Positions 56,137-64,000 of a stretch of 64,000 bases of DNA are shown one piece after another. A program made the translations under genes and the position numbers. This stretch comes from Verrucomicrobiota bacterium (GTDB taxonomy: Bacteria > Verrucomicrobiota > Verrucomicrobiia > Limisphaerales > J093). The first letter of the stretch is position 1. Each line of letters starts with the position of its first letter. The stretch is from assembly GCA_022710935.1 (NCBI GenBank), contig JAKLFY010000015.1, forward strand, positions 1 through 64,000, read 5' to 3'. The notes under the pieces were generated by a model that ran no database searches, had not been told where the DNA came from, and worked only from the letters and a program-made list of their open reading frames with translations.

Positions 56137-56844
56137 TCAGAGTCTCTTCAACTGCTCGAACCGGGCGATGCGCGCCTGGATGTCGCGCACGATGCCACGA
56201 AGTTCCTGCAGGTCGCTCTCGATGAGGTGAGACTGCAAGCGTTGGAACAACGGTTCAACATCGCACCGGTAGCGCTGAACGAGGCTAGTGATGTCTGCCT
56301 CGCAAACGGTCACGCGGTCAATCTGGCCCTGCCGATAAAGGGACGGCAGCGCGTAGAGTTTCAGCAGCACCAGGCCCCCCGGCGTCGCGGTCGGAACGTC
56401 CAGTTCGGCAAAACGATGCGCGGCGCCAAAGCACTGCTGGACCTCGGCGAACAGGGCGTTGGCGGTCAACAACACGTCCACGCGCACGCTGCGGAAACGG
56501 GCTTTGATGAAGAACCCGTTTTGCTCGTCGAGCGTGAAATCGGGGAGTTGCTTGAGCGAGGGCAGCGACATCAGGAGGTCAATGTCCTCGGTGTTTCGAC
56601 CTTCGACGTAGCGCAGCATGGCAATGCCCCCGACAAGCAGGTACGGAATCTGTCGTTGTCTCAGGAGCGTGAACAGTTCGAGCACGTCGCCGTCGGTGGG
56701 AGGAACGCTCTGGGGCTGGCTTGATTTGGCCTCCTGATCCGGAAGGGACGCTCCTCCCCAAGCGTCCGGTCCAAACAGTACGGCGTTGCGGACGATTTCC
56801 GCAATCCGCCGGAGACTCGCGCCTGGAGCAAGCGTCACGTTCAT
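56137..56844 (-). CDS. AbiEii-like nucleotidyltransferase-fold protein
   Basis: A 235-residue protein. YLLVGGIAMLRYVEGRNTED followed by IDLLMSLPSL is the nucleotidyltransferase G-G ... D-x-D motif with an Arg between, as in AbiEii/DUF6036-type proteins, which are often toxin partners. A beta sheet with VRVDVLLTANALF carries the third carboxylate candidate. The C-terminus is helical with a basic end (RDIQARIARFEQLKRL). ATG 56844 is chosen; the upstream extension to 56940 is not protein-like. No antitoxin or HEPN partner is next to it, so defence or toxin function is inferred only from the fold and the mobile context. Confidence 0.6.
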   Translation of the reverse strand: MNVTLAPGASLRRIAEIVRNAVLFGPDAWGGASLPDQEAKSSQPQSVPPTDGDVLELFTLLRQRQIPYLLVGGIAMLRYVEGRNTEDIDLLMSLPSLKQLPDFTLDEQNGFFIKARFRSVRVDVLLTANALFAEVQQCFGAAHRFAELDVPTATPGGLVLLKLYALPSLYRQGQIDRVTVCEADITSLVQRYRCDVEPLFQRLQSHLIESDLQELRGIVRDIQARIARFEQLKRL

Positions 56845-57490
56845 AGGAACCGGGCGAATTCTCGCATACTTCGGAAGACAAAGGAACGGCGAAGTTTTGG
56901 CCCAAGGTGGGCTTGGGTGTGAACGGCGGTCGAAGGGCATGGGACAACTTCAGGTCCTGATGCCATCCATGAGTATCACAAGCATGGCCACCTGGAGAAG
57001 GTATATGAGAACGCCCTCGCACACCTCTGCACCGTCGGGGTGTAGTGCAATCCCCCCCAATCTGCGCAGCTCGCGACGAATCTCAGAGGGCCGATCCCGC
57101 CGCGTTTCCGCTTGAAACACCCCACCCGCACGAACACACTCCCACCATACGAAAAGGCAAATGCCTATTCCACGCCTTGACCATTGACCGGGCAACGCGG
57201 ATTCGCGGTCCGATGAAGCGCATTGTCTCGTGCACGTGGCATCCCGAGGCCATCCCACGGCCCAAGCAATTCGATCAAGGGACTCGATGAAGACACGCCC
57301 TGCTGCCGCCCGAACGCCAGGCATCGGTCGCACGGATCAGGATGCCAAAGGAAACCGGCGGTTGTCTCCTCGACATGGCCGAAGCCGGGGAACTGACGGG
57401 GCGGACCTCCACTCGGAGCGCCGGCCTGGTGCTGCGTTGCATGACTTACGGAGCCCTGGTCCCGGAACGTTGGCCCACACACTCTGACGC
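56845..57490. other. Spacer without supported gene
   Basis: Several short frames are open but none resembles a protein family. GCACCGTCGGGGTGT near 57027 is a third occurrence of the core found at 14010 and 58080. The rest shows nothing I recognise. Confidence 0.5.
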
Positions 57491-58006
57491 ATGAGAGAAC
57501 TGATCTTCTTGACGCTCGCGAACCATCTTCCGCGCATGAAGTTGTGCGATCGGATCCGCTTCGTCTTCTATCGCCTGGCGGGCGTGAAGATCAAAGGCCG
57601 ATGCACCATCTGGGGACCGCTCACAATCCGGCCCATTGGCGGGGCCCGGAACATCGAAATCGGCGCCGGCACCTTCATGAACACCGAGACCCGATTCGGC
57701 GTGCCCAAGGACAAGGTCATCATTGGGGAGCGGGTCCAGGTTGGCCCGCGCGTCATGTTCGAGACTGTGAATCACGGCCTGACGTACGTCCCGGGAAAAG
57801 GCCGGGGCGGAGGCACCAAAACCATCGTGATCGAAGATGAGGTCTGGATCGGCGCGGGCGTCATCGTCACTCAGGGTGTCACCATCGGACGCGGCGCAGT
57901 CGTCGCCGCCGGCGCGGTTGTCACCCAGGATGTCGCACCCCGCACGATTGTCGGCGGCGTTCCCGCCAAACTGATTCGGCCGATTGAAGACGGCACAAAC
58001 GCCTAG
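57491..58006 (+). CDS. Left-handed beta-helix (hexapeptide) acyltransferase
   Basis: A 171-residue protein. After an N-terminal helix ([17 protein letters not shown]), hexapeptide turns run from about residue 45: [52 protein letters not shown], each with the [LIV]-G-x4 pattern. VNHGLTYVP has the His expected as catalytic base in maltose/galactoside-type O-acetyltransferases, and [10 protein letters not shown] is the characteristic C-terminal loop. It should acetylate a sugar or cell-envelope component with acetyl-CoA. It is the only apparently intact metabolic gene in this decayed zone. Confidence 0.9.
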   Translation: MRELIFLTLANHLPRMKLCDRIRFVFYRLAGVKIKGRCTIWGPLTIRPIGGARNIEIGAGTFMNTETRFGVPKDKVIIGERVQVGPRVMFETVNHGLTYVPGKGRGGGTKTIVIEDEVWIGAGVIVTQGVTIGRGAVVAAGAVVTQDVAPRTIVGGVPAKLIRPIEDGTNA

Positions 58007-58124
58007 CCCGGTCATTTCACACGCTTCGCGAGGAACCATAACCGGGCTAGCAGTTCTCTCGCGAAGTCTGACCGCCGTGTGCACCGACGGGGTGTGAAAC
58101 ATGCGGGTTAGCCCGGCTACTTCG
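58002..58124 (+). repeat. Palindromic repeat, second family
   Basis: CTTCGCGAG (58024-58032) pairs with CTCGCGAAG (58060-58068). GCGAAGTCTGACCGCC, GTGCACCG and CGGGGTGT within 58059-58124 match the inverted copy at 13982-14047. It starts at the acyltransferase stop codon, as a 3' element. Confidence 0.65.
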
Positions 58125-58220
58125 GAGGCATCACCGAGATGCACTCCATCGCCACCCGCACCCGCAGTCGCGGGAGCGTCCTCTCCCATTGGATAGAAGA
58201 CGGAGCTGAATGGCAGCCCG

Positions 58221-58520
58221 TCAGGGAACCGTGTGGGTGCTGTCTTTGTCCTGTGAGGACAGGAAGGACCGGATCTCGCGCTCCGTCTCATTCGGTCTGT
58301 CGTTCCGGATGACGTGTCCGGCGCCGTCGATGTGGACCGGCCTCCCATTGGGCAGAAGCGCGGCGATTTCGATGTGCTTCTTGCGGCTGTCGGGATCCGC
58401 GTCAGCCTTGAGCACCAAGGTCGGAACCCGCAACCTCGGATAGATCACGCCCGCGTCGCCAAAGCCGTCACCGTCGAGGATGCAGGTTCGAACGAGCCCG
58501 AAGTGTGCTGGGGGGCAGGG
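58221..58520 (-). pseudogene. 3' remnant of an alpha/beta hydrolase
   Basis: About 99 codons read continuously on the minus strand: ILDGDGFGDAGVIYPRLRVP, TLVLKADADPDSRKKHIEIA and HIDGAGHVIRNDRPNETERE. This is the C-terminal third of an alpha/beta hydrolase: the strand with the acid residue (KADAD) and the catalytic His in GAGH. The N-terminal part with the nucleophile Ser is absent; a TAG at 58521-58523 precedes the remnant. The remaining ATG at 58446-58448 could express a 75-residue fragment but not an enzyme. Confidence 0.75.
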
Positions 58521-58614
58521 CTATTGAACCGCTGCGCTGAGGTTCTTATCAATTGACAGAGCATCGGCAGATTCGTCAGGCTTCGACCCGATCACGGTGT
58601 CAATCCTCAACGCC

Positions 58615-61600
58615 ATGAAGGCTCGCCGACTCCTCACACTCGCACTGTTTCTCTATCTTGCTCCATCCGTCGCGGTTGCAGCCGTCAAGACCTGGACCGG
58701 CCAGTCGGGCGGGCGCTGGAGCACGGCGTCCAACTGGTCGCCGGCCGGGGCGCCGGCGGACAAGGACGCGCTGAGCTTTCCCCTGTTGCCGGCGGGGCGC
58801 GTCAAGGCGATGACCAATGACCTCGCGGGGCGGACGTTCCAGGACCTGACCTTCACGATCAACGGCTACACGCTGCGCGGCGAGGCCCTGGCGCTCACCG
58901 CAGGCATCCACGCCAACCAGCCTAACCTGGGCAACACGATCGAGACGCCGGTCACCCTCAGCGGCCACCAGACCTTCAACGTCTCAAGCGCGTCGGGCAC
59001 CCTCCTGCTCTCGGGCGACATCAATCTCAACCGGGCCAATCTCGCCATCGATGGCCGCGGCAACCTGAATGCCAGCGGCGTGATCCGGAACCGCGGCAGC
59101 GTGGTGCTGACCGGGGACAATACCGTGACCTTTTTCGGCGCCCACTCGAATCAACTCGAAGGAACGGTCTGGGTGCAGAGCGGCACACTGATCCTCAACA
59201 AGGTGTCGGGCGGCGTGGGGCAGATCGCGGTGCCGGGCGACCTGATTGTCGGTTCGAGCGGGGCAGCCAGCGTGCGACTGGTCGAGAGCGGCCAGATCGC
59301 AGCCGGCTCCGCGGTGACGATCTACCAGGATTGTCTCCTGGACCTCGACGGCCAGACCAACACGGTGGGAAGTCTCCGGTTTGTCGGGGGCGGCACGGTG
59401 CAGACCGGGACGGGCCGGCTGGTTCTGGGCGGCGATGTGGCGGTCGAGGGCTTGGGTGAGGCGGCGGTGATTGCGGGGAATCTCCACCTGGGCAACAGCG
59501 ATCGAGTCTTCACCGTTGGTGAGGTGGCGACCGGGGTGGACCTGAACGTCACGGCAACGGTCAGCGCAGGCACCAGCGGCGCGCCGCTCTACATCGGACG
59601 GGGCTTCACCAAGGCTGGGCTCGGAACGATGCGTCTGGCCGGGGCCAACACCTACGCCGGAGCGACCGATATCGACGAAGGCGCGCTGGCGATCGGCCAC
59701 GGCCAGGCCCTTGGAGCCGGCGGCGGACTGCTGGCCGGCACCCGCGTCAATGCCAACGGCCAACTCCGACTCGACGGAGTGCAAGTGCCCGATGAGCCGC
59801 TGATGCTGAGCCGCGCGGCATCGAGCGGCCACGCTTTGGCCAGCTCGGGCGACTCGACCTGGGGCGGCACGGTCACCCTCAACACCGACAGCCGGTTGTC
59901 GAGCAGCGGGACGCTGGTCCTGTCCAACCGCGTCAGCGGCGCGGGCGGGCTGCTGCTCGATGGCAACAGGTTCGAGTTTGCGGGCGCCGAGGCCAACATC
60001 TACGCCGGGACGACATGGGTCGATTGCGCGTTGGTGCGGCTGAACCACAGCGTGCTCCACAACAATGCCATCCCCGGCAACCTGGTCGTCGGCGCGAACT
60101 CGCCCGATGCGTCGAACATCGTGCAGTACGCCCTCAGCCAGCAGATTGCCGATACGGCCCGGGTGACGCTACACCTGCGCAGCGTGCTCGATCTCAATGG
60201 CCGGGCGGATTGGATTGGCGAACTCGAGTTCGTGGGCGGGATCGCACCGCAGCACGGACATGTGAAGAGCGGGGCTGGTTTCCTCGGCGTGTCGAATCAG
60301 GTCGCCGCCGCCGAGTTTGCGGTAGGGAGCATCGCGGGGAACCTGAAACTGGCCGCGCCCACGTTCTTCGCCGTGAACACCAACGGCAGCGTGCTGGTGC
60401 CAGCCATGATCCAGGAAGGCGGCTTGACCCTGCGCGGGGGAGGCAACCTCAACTTGCAAGGGATCAATACCTTTGCCGGCCCGGTCGTCGTCGAGCACGG
60501 CCTGCTGTTTGCCGACGGCAATTTTGCGCTGGGCGCCATCACCGGAAACACAACCGTGCAGCCCGGCGGCACGCTGAACCTGCAGCCGTCGGTGACCAGC
60601 CTTAACGAGCCGCTGACGCTCGGCGGGAGCGGCGTGCAGGACACCGGGGCGCTCCAGGCCTACGGGGATATCACCTTGCCCAATGCCATCACGCTCGCCA
60701 GCGACACGGTCGTCTTCGTCGAGACCGACCGCACACTCGAGATCACCGGAGCGATCGGCGGCGCGGGCAGTCTGACCAAGACCGGCACTGGAACGTTGGC
60801 CCTGACCGGCAGCGCCACCAACACACTCGACGGGGATGTCTACGTGGGCGCGGGGCGGCTCGAGATGAACCGGGCCAGCGGCAACAGCATCCCCCGGCGC
60901 CTAATCGTTGGCGGCTCCGGCGCCGAGGCCGAGGCCGTGCACCTCGCCAATTCCGAGGTGGACTTTGTCACCGTGCGCCGCCAGGGCCGCTGGAATCTCA
61001 ACGGTTTCAACGACAGCATCTCCGACCTCGTGCTGGTCGATGGCGGCCGCGTCAGCGCGCCCCCGCCCGGCCGCCTGAACCTGGTGGACGGCGCCAACCT
61101 CACCGTGCAGTTCGGCCTGGGCGTCACCGGAACCGCCGCACTCGAAGGCGTCCTGCTGCTGGGCGGCGTCCACACGTTCAGCGTCGCCGACCAGTTCGCA
61201 CCCTTAAGCGATCCGGTCGATTTCGTGCTCTCCGCCCGGGTGCAGGGCGATGGTTCGATTCTCAAGACCGGTTCGGGCGAGATGAGTCTGACCGAATCCA
61301 ATTCCTTCACCGGCAACCTCTCGATCCAGGGCGGCCAGGTGCGCGTCGGACACAACGACGCCCTCGGCACGGGTGTGGGCGGCACGCTGGTGCTGAACAA
61401 CGGCGGGCTGGTGCTCGAACCGGGCATCGGCATCGCCCACGAAGCCCTCACGCTCGACAGCGCCGCGCGCCCCGAATTCCCGGCATTGTGGGCGGCGGGG
61501 GACACCAACTACTGGACCGGCCCGGTCGGCTTGAAGAGCGCCGCCCGGGTGGGTGTGGCCACCAACAGCCTGCTGTACCTCTCGGGCCAGATCGCCGGCG

Positions 61601-64000
61601 CGGGCGATCTGATCTTCGAGGGCCCAGGCAAGGTCATTCTGTCGGGCGCGGCGCCCAACACCTACACCGGAACCACGTGGTTCAAGGGGGGCGACGCCGA
61701 GTGCCGGAAGACCGCCGCCCACGGGGCCATTCCGGGACCGCTCGTTGTGGGTGACTCCGACACGAACGCCCAGGTGTATGTCGAATTGACGCTCACCAAC
61801 CTGCCCCAGATCAACGCCCTCGCGCCGGTGGTGCTGCACAAGCTGGGCATGCTCAGACCTAAGGGCGATGGCGAAGAGACTCTCGGCTCGCTCGCGGGCG
61901 AAGGTCTCATTCTATTCGGAATAGAAACCAACGCCACGGCCCTGCTCATTGGCGGCAACAACGCATCGACAACGTTCAACGGACATCTCAGCAGCTTCAA
62001 CCGCGGTTTGCGCCTTGCCAAACGCGGCTCGGGACAACTGACGCTCGGGGATGAGGCGTACCTGGCTCTGCAGCAGGAGAACGTGTGGACAGTCGAAGCC
62101 GGCACCCTGTGCGTCAATGGCCGGATGTCTTACGGCGACCTGCGCGTTCTGCCCGGCGCCACTCTCTCCGGCTCTGGCGAACTGCCGTCGGTCACCGTCT
62201 CGGGCGGCCGGCTCGCTCCGGGCGATGGACCGGGGGGGCGGACGGGCCTCCTGACCTTCGGAAACCTGGCGCTGGAATCCAACGCCGTGGTGGCCTTGGA
62301 CATCCAGGGCCCGGACGACCCTGCGCTGCGCGACTGCATGGTCATCGAGAGCTGGCTGGGCGGTGACGGCGAAATGACCATCACGAACTGCACGCTCGAG
62401 ATCGCGCTCGATGCGGTCCCGGCGGAAGGCGTTCCCCTGCTCATTGCCTATGTCGATCACGGCGACCCCCTCCGCATCCAGGGACACTTCGCGGGCCTCC
62501 CGGAGGGATCGGTGCTGTCTGTGCCGCCCTTCTCGCTCCGGGTCAACTACAACGCTCAGCCGGACTCCGATGACCAGCAGGTCACGCTGACGCTGGTGAA
62601 TCCGCCGCTCGCAAGCGGTACCGCCCAGGTCGTCGGCAACAACGTCGTTCCTGGCAGGATCAACCCCTTCGAATGCGATGCCCTCTTCATCCCATTCACG
62701 AACACCCTCGCCATTCCGTTGACCGGAATCCGCGCGGTGCTCTCGTCGCCCTCGATCGGCCTCCTGGTCACCCAACCGGAGTCGTTCTACCCCGACATCC
62801 CCCCCGGCGGTGTGGGCGTGAACCTGACTCCGTTCCAGATGAGCACCTTCAAGTCCCTCCAGAATGGGGCGGACATCGAGGTCACATTCACCACTCCCGA
62901 CGCCCCGTCTTTCTCGGCCAGCGTCCATGTCGACGTTGGCAGCCCCGGCCCCACGTACCGATTCGACAATCCCGCGTCCCACACCATCCCGGGCCGAACG
63001 ACCGTCGATGTGCCAGTCGATGCGGACAGTTTCTACGGCACGATCGATTCCGTCCAGGCGTCGCTCCACCTTACCCATCCGAACATCGGCGACCTCGAGC
63101 TCGCTCTCGTGGCCCATGATGGCCGAACTGTCCTGCTCAGCCGCGCCCTGGGCGGCACCAACGATGCCTACGGCGCGGCCTGCGCCGACCGCATGCGAAC
63201 CACGTTCACCGACACCGCGCGCACCCCGATCGGGAAAGCCGCGCCGCCGTTCGCCGGAGCGTACCGTCCGATCGAGCCTCTCGCGGCCTTTGCGGGCAAG
63301 GACTATACGGCGTCGTCCGACGATCCCTGGCGGCTGCGCATCGCCAACCGCGGCCATTTGCCCGCCCAGCTCGAGTGCTGGTCGCTGTCTCTGACCCAAC
63401 TCCGGAGCACCAACGGATCCGGCGGATGCCTCACCTGCATCGAGCCCATCCTGGCAACCCTCACCACCAATCACCCGGTCCACCTGGGCCAACTCGACAC
63501 CGACGGCCCGACCTCCTGCGCGCGGCCCAACACCTGCCGCATCGAGTGGACGCGCACCGAAATCGTCGACGACGAAACCTGGCCCTTCGTCGAGGTGACC
63601 AACACCATGTACTACCAAACACACGCCTTCACCAATACCGGCCCCGCCACGTGCGTCAGCGCCGCCATCTCCAGGTTGTTGTCCTCGTGGCCCGTGCTGC
63701 ATGCCGCCGCCTATCTCGATGCCTTCAACCCGGACGCGCCCTGTGAGAACTACCTGGGTGACGTTGGTCAGCCGGCGGGAGCATGGCCCAGGTCCTTCTC
63801 GTTCGACGTGCCGCTCGGCGCCCAGTTCATCATCGTTGTCAGCATGTCGACGGAAAACCGCTCCCCCGTCGATTACCAACTCCTTGTCACCGGCGGCGAC
63901 TGCCCGCCACCAGACCTGGCCATCACCCCGGATGCGGCACCGGGCAAAGTGGCGGTTTCGTGGAGCACGGCGGCGGCGGGGTACCAGCTCGAAACCTCGC
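58615..64000 (+). CDS. Autotransporter-associated-strand protein with P-domain, partial
   Basis: One uninterrupted frame of at least 1795 codons runs past the window end. The signal peptide is MKARRLLTLALFLYLAPSVA. A KTWTGQSGGRWSTASNWSPAG opening (dockerin-free, autotransporter-type) and many repeats such as GTMRLAGANTYAGATDIDEG, GNLNLQGINTFAGPVVV and GTLALTGSATNTLDGDVYVG are autotransporter-associated beta strands predicted to form a long parallel beta-helix to about residue 1250. LVAHDGRTVLLSR and DPWRLRIANRGH near 1500-1600 belong to a proprotein-convertase P-domain. A final TPDAAPGKVAVSWSTAAAGY repeats the tail of the gene at 15442, so the end is probably near. It is a surface or secreted protein; no outer-membrane barrel is seen yet. 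Confidence 0.85.
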   Translation, partial: MKARRLLTLALFLYLAPSVAVAAVKTWTGQSGGRWSTASNWSPAGAPADKDALSFPLLPAGRVKAMTNDLAGRTFQDLTFTINGYTLRGEALALTAGIHANQPNLGNTIETPVTLSGHQTFNVSSASGTLLLSGDINLNRANLAIDGRGNLNASGVIRNRGSVVLTGDNTVTFFGAHSNQLEGTVWVQSGTLILNKVSGGVGQIAVPGDLIVGSSGAASVRLVESGQIAAGSAVTIYQDCLLDLDGQTNTVGSLRFVGGGTVQTGTGRLVLGGDVAVEGLGEAAVIAGNLHLGNSDRVFTVGEVATGVDLNVTATVSAGTSGAPLYIGRGFTKAGLGTMRLAGANTYAGATDIDEGALAIGHGQALGAGGGLLAGTRVNANGQLRLDGVQVPDEPLMLSRAASSGHALASSGDSTWGGTVTLNTDSRLSSSGTLVLSNRVSGAGGLLLDGNRFEFAGAEANIYAGTTWVDCALVRLNHSVLHNNAIPGNLVVGANSPDASNIVQYALSQQIADTARVTLHLRSVLDLNGRADWIGELEFVGGIAPQHGHVKSGAGFLGVSNQVAAAEFAVGSIAGNLKLAAPTFFAVNTNGSVLVPAMIQEGGLTLRGGGNLNLQGINTFAGPVVVEHGLLFADGNFALGAITGNTTVQPGGTLNLQPSVTSLNEPLTLGGSGVQDTGALQAYGDITLPNAITLASDTVVFVETDRTLEITGAIGGAGSLTKTGTGTLALTGSATNTLDGDVYVGAGRLEMNRASGNSIPRRLIVGGSGAEAEAVHLANSEVDFVTVRRQGRWNLNGFNDSISDLVLVDGGRVSAPPPGRLNLVDGANLTVQFGLGVTGTAALEGVLLLGGVHTFSVADQFAPLSDPVDFVLSARVQGDGSILKTGSGEMSLTESNSFTGNLSIQGGQVRVGHNDALGTGVGGTLVLNNGGLVLEPGIGIAHEALTLDSAARPEFPALWAAGDTNYWTGPVGLKSAARVGVATNSLLYLSGQIAGAGDLIFEGPGKVILSGAAPNTYTGTTWFKGGDAECRKTAAHGAIPGPLVVGDSDTNAQVYVELTLTNLPQINALAPVVLHKLGMLRPKGDGEETLGSLAGEGLILFGIETNATALLIGGNNASTTFNGHLSSFNRGLRLAKRGSGQLTLGDEAYLALQQENVWTVEAGTLCVNGRMSYGDLRVLPGATLSGSGELPSVTVSGGRLAPGDGPGGRTGLLTFGNLALESNAVVALDIQGPDDPALRDCMVIESWLGGDGEMTITNCTLEIALDAVPAEGVPLLIAYVDHGDPLRIQGHFAGLPEGSVLSVPPFSLRVNYNAQPDSDDQQVTLTLVNPPLASGTAQVVGNNVVPGRINPFECDALFIPFTNTLAIPLTGIRAVLSSPSIGLLVTQPESFYPDIPPGGVGVNLTPFQMSTFKSLQNGADIEVTFTTPDAPSFSASVHVDVGSPGPTYRFDNPASHTIPGRTTVDVPVDADSFYGTIDSVQASLHLTHPNIGDLELALVAHDGRTVLLSRALGGTNDAYGAACADRMRTTFTDTARTPIGKAAPPFAGAYRPIEPLAAFAGKDYTASSDDPWRLRIANRGHLPAQLECWSLSLTQLRSTNGSGGCLTCIEPILATLTTNHPVHLGQLDTDGPTSCARPNTCRIEWTRTEIVDDETWPFVEVTNTMYYQTHAFTNTGPATCVSAAISRLLSSWPVLHAAAYLDAFNPDAPCENYLGDVGQPAGAWPRSFSFDVPLGAQFIIVVSMSTENRSPVDYQLLVTGGDCPPPDLAITPDAAPGKVAVSWSTAAAGYQLETS

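Noticed and set aside
58615-64000. Suspected frameshift in the last gene because of apparent frame changes
   Set aside because: Reading codon by codon from the ATG at 58615 to 64000 stays in one frame without a stop; the apparent shift came from an off-by-one position.

Overview
The window is high-GC bacterial chromosome. The gene repertoire points to the Verrucomicrobiota, probably a Pedosphaera/Limisphaera-like lineage; this is inferred from gene content, as no rRNA is present. The indicators are two CotH proteins (one with lamin-tail domains), a DUF1080 sugar hydrolase, a hydrazine-synthase-alpha-like LamG cytochrome, a fused MFS/spermidine synthase, a sensor kinase with regulator-propeller repeats, an autotransporter-associated-strand protein and a recurring C-terminal tail of the type ending FFQLRK. 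Many proteins are large and exported.

Layout. 1-650: 95-bp tandem repeats. 649-7683: PfkB sugar kinase, secreted papain-fold protease, secreted subtilase, DUF1080 protein. 7795-13541: a leftward two-component operon (OmpR-type regulator, then histidine kinase) divergent from a rightward CotH kinase-DUF4956-VTC operon, with four half-sites at 11-bp spacing between them. 13538-14103: stacked palindromic repeats. 14104-18810: nitrilase-family amidohydrolase and a large secreted parallel-beta protein. 18921-20998 (minus): glycosyltransferase and ROK sugar kinase, translationally coupled. 21278-22968: atypical Ser/Thr kinase facing LarE. 23281-29295: 2004-residue CotH/lamin-tail protein. 29292-31886 (minus): YncE-like propeller fused to a phosphoesterase. 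32100-33244: thioredoxin and a TPR protein. 33264-33998 (minus): UreF-like orphan. 34418-50894: SMC, gamma-glutamyltransferase, hydrazine-synthase-like cytochrome, MFS/spermidine synthase, hybrid sensor kinase and universal stress protein, all rightward.

50900-58520 is a decayed mobile-element zone around a tRNA-Leu(CAA) gene. It holds a transposition-type AAA ATPase, transposon-end-like inverted repeats, an integrase with an internal deletion, an IS1634-type transposase truncated into a host gene, an AbiEii-like nucleotidyltransferase, a hexapeptide acyltransferase and the 3' remnant of an alpha/beta hydrolase. From 58615 to the window end runs one open frame of at least 1795 codons: autotransporter-associated strands, then a P-domain.

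The best candidate for a poorly described system is the regulated CotH-DUF4956-VTC operon at 9.4-13.5 kb. It pairs a secreted CotH-fold kinase with a predicted polyphosphate polymerase and a membrane partner, under an apparent two-component switch. A GC-rich palindromic repeat family (GTAGGCC...CACGCGGCGCAA type) punctuates intergenic regions at 6.6, 21.1, 23.1 and 34.2 kb and is related to the 95-bp tandem array at the left end.
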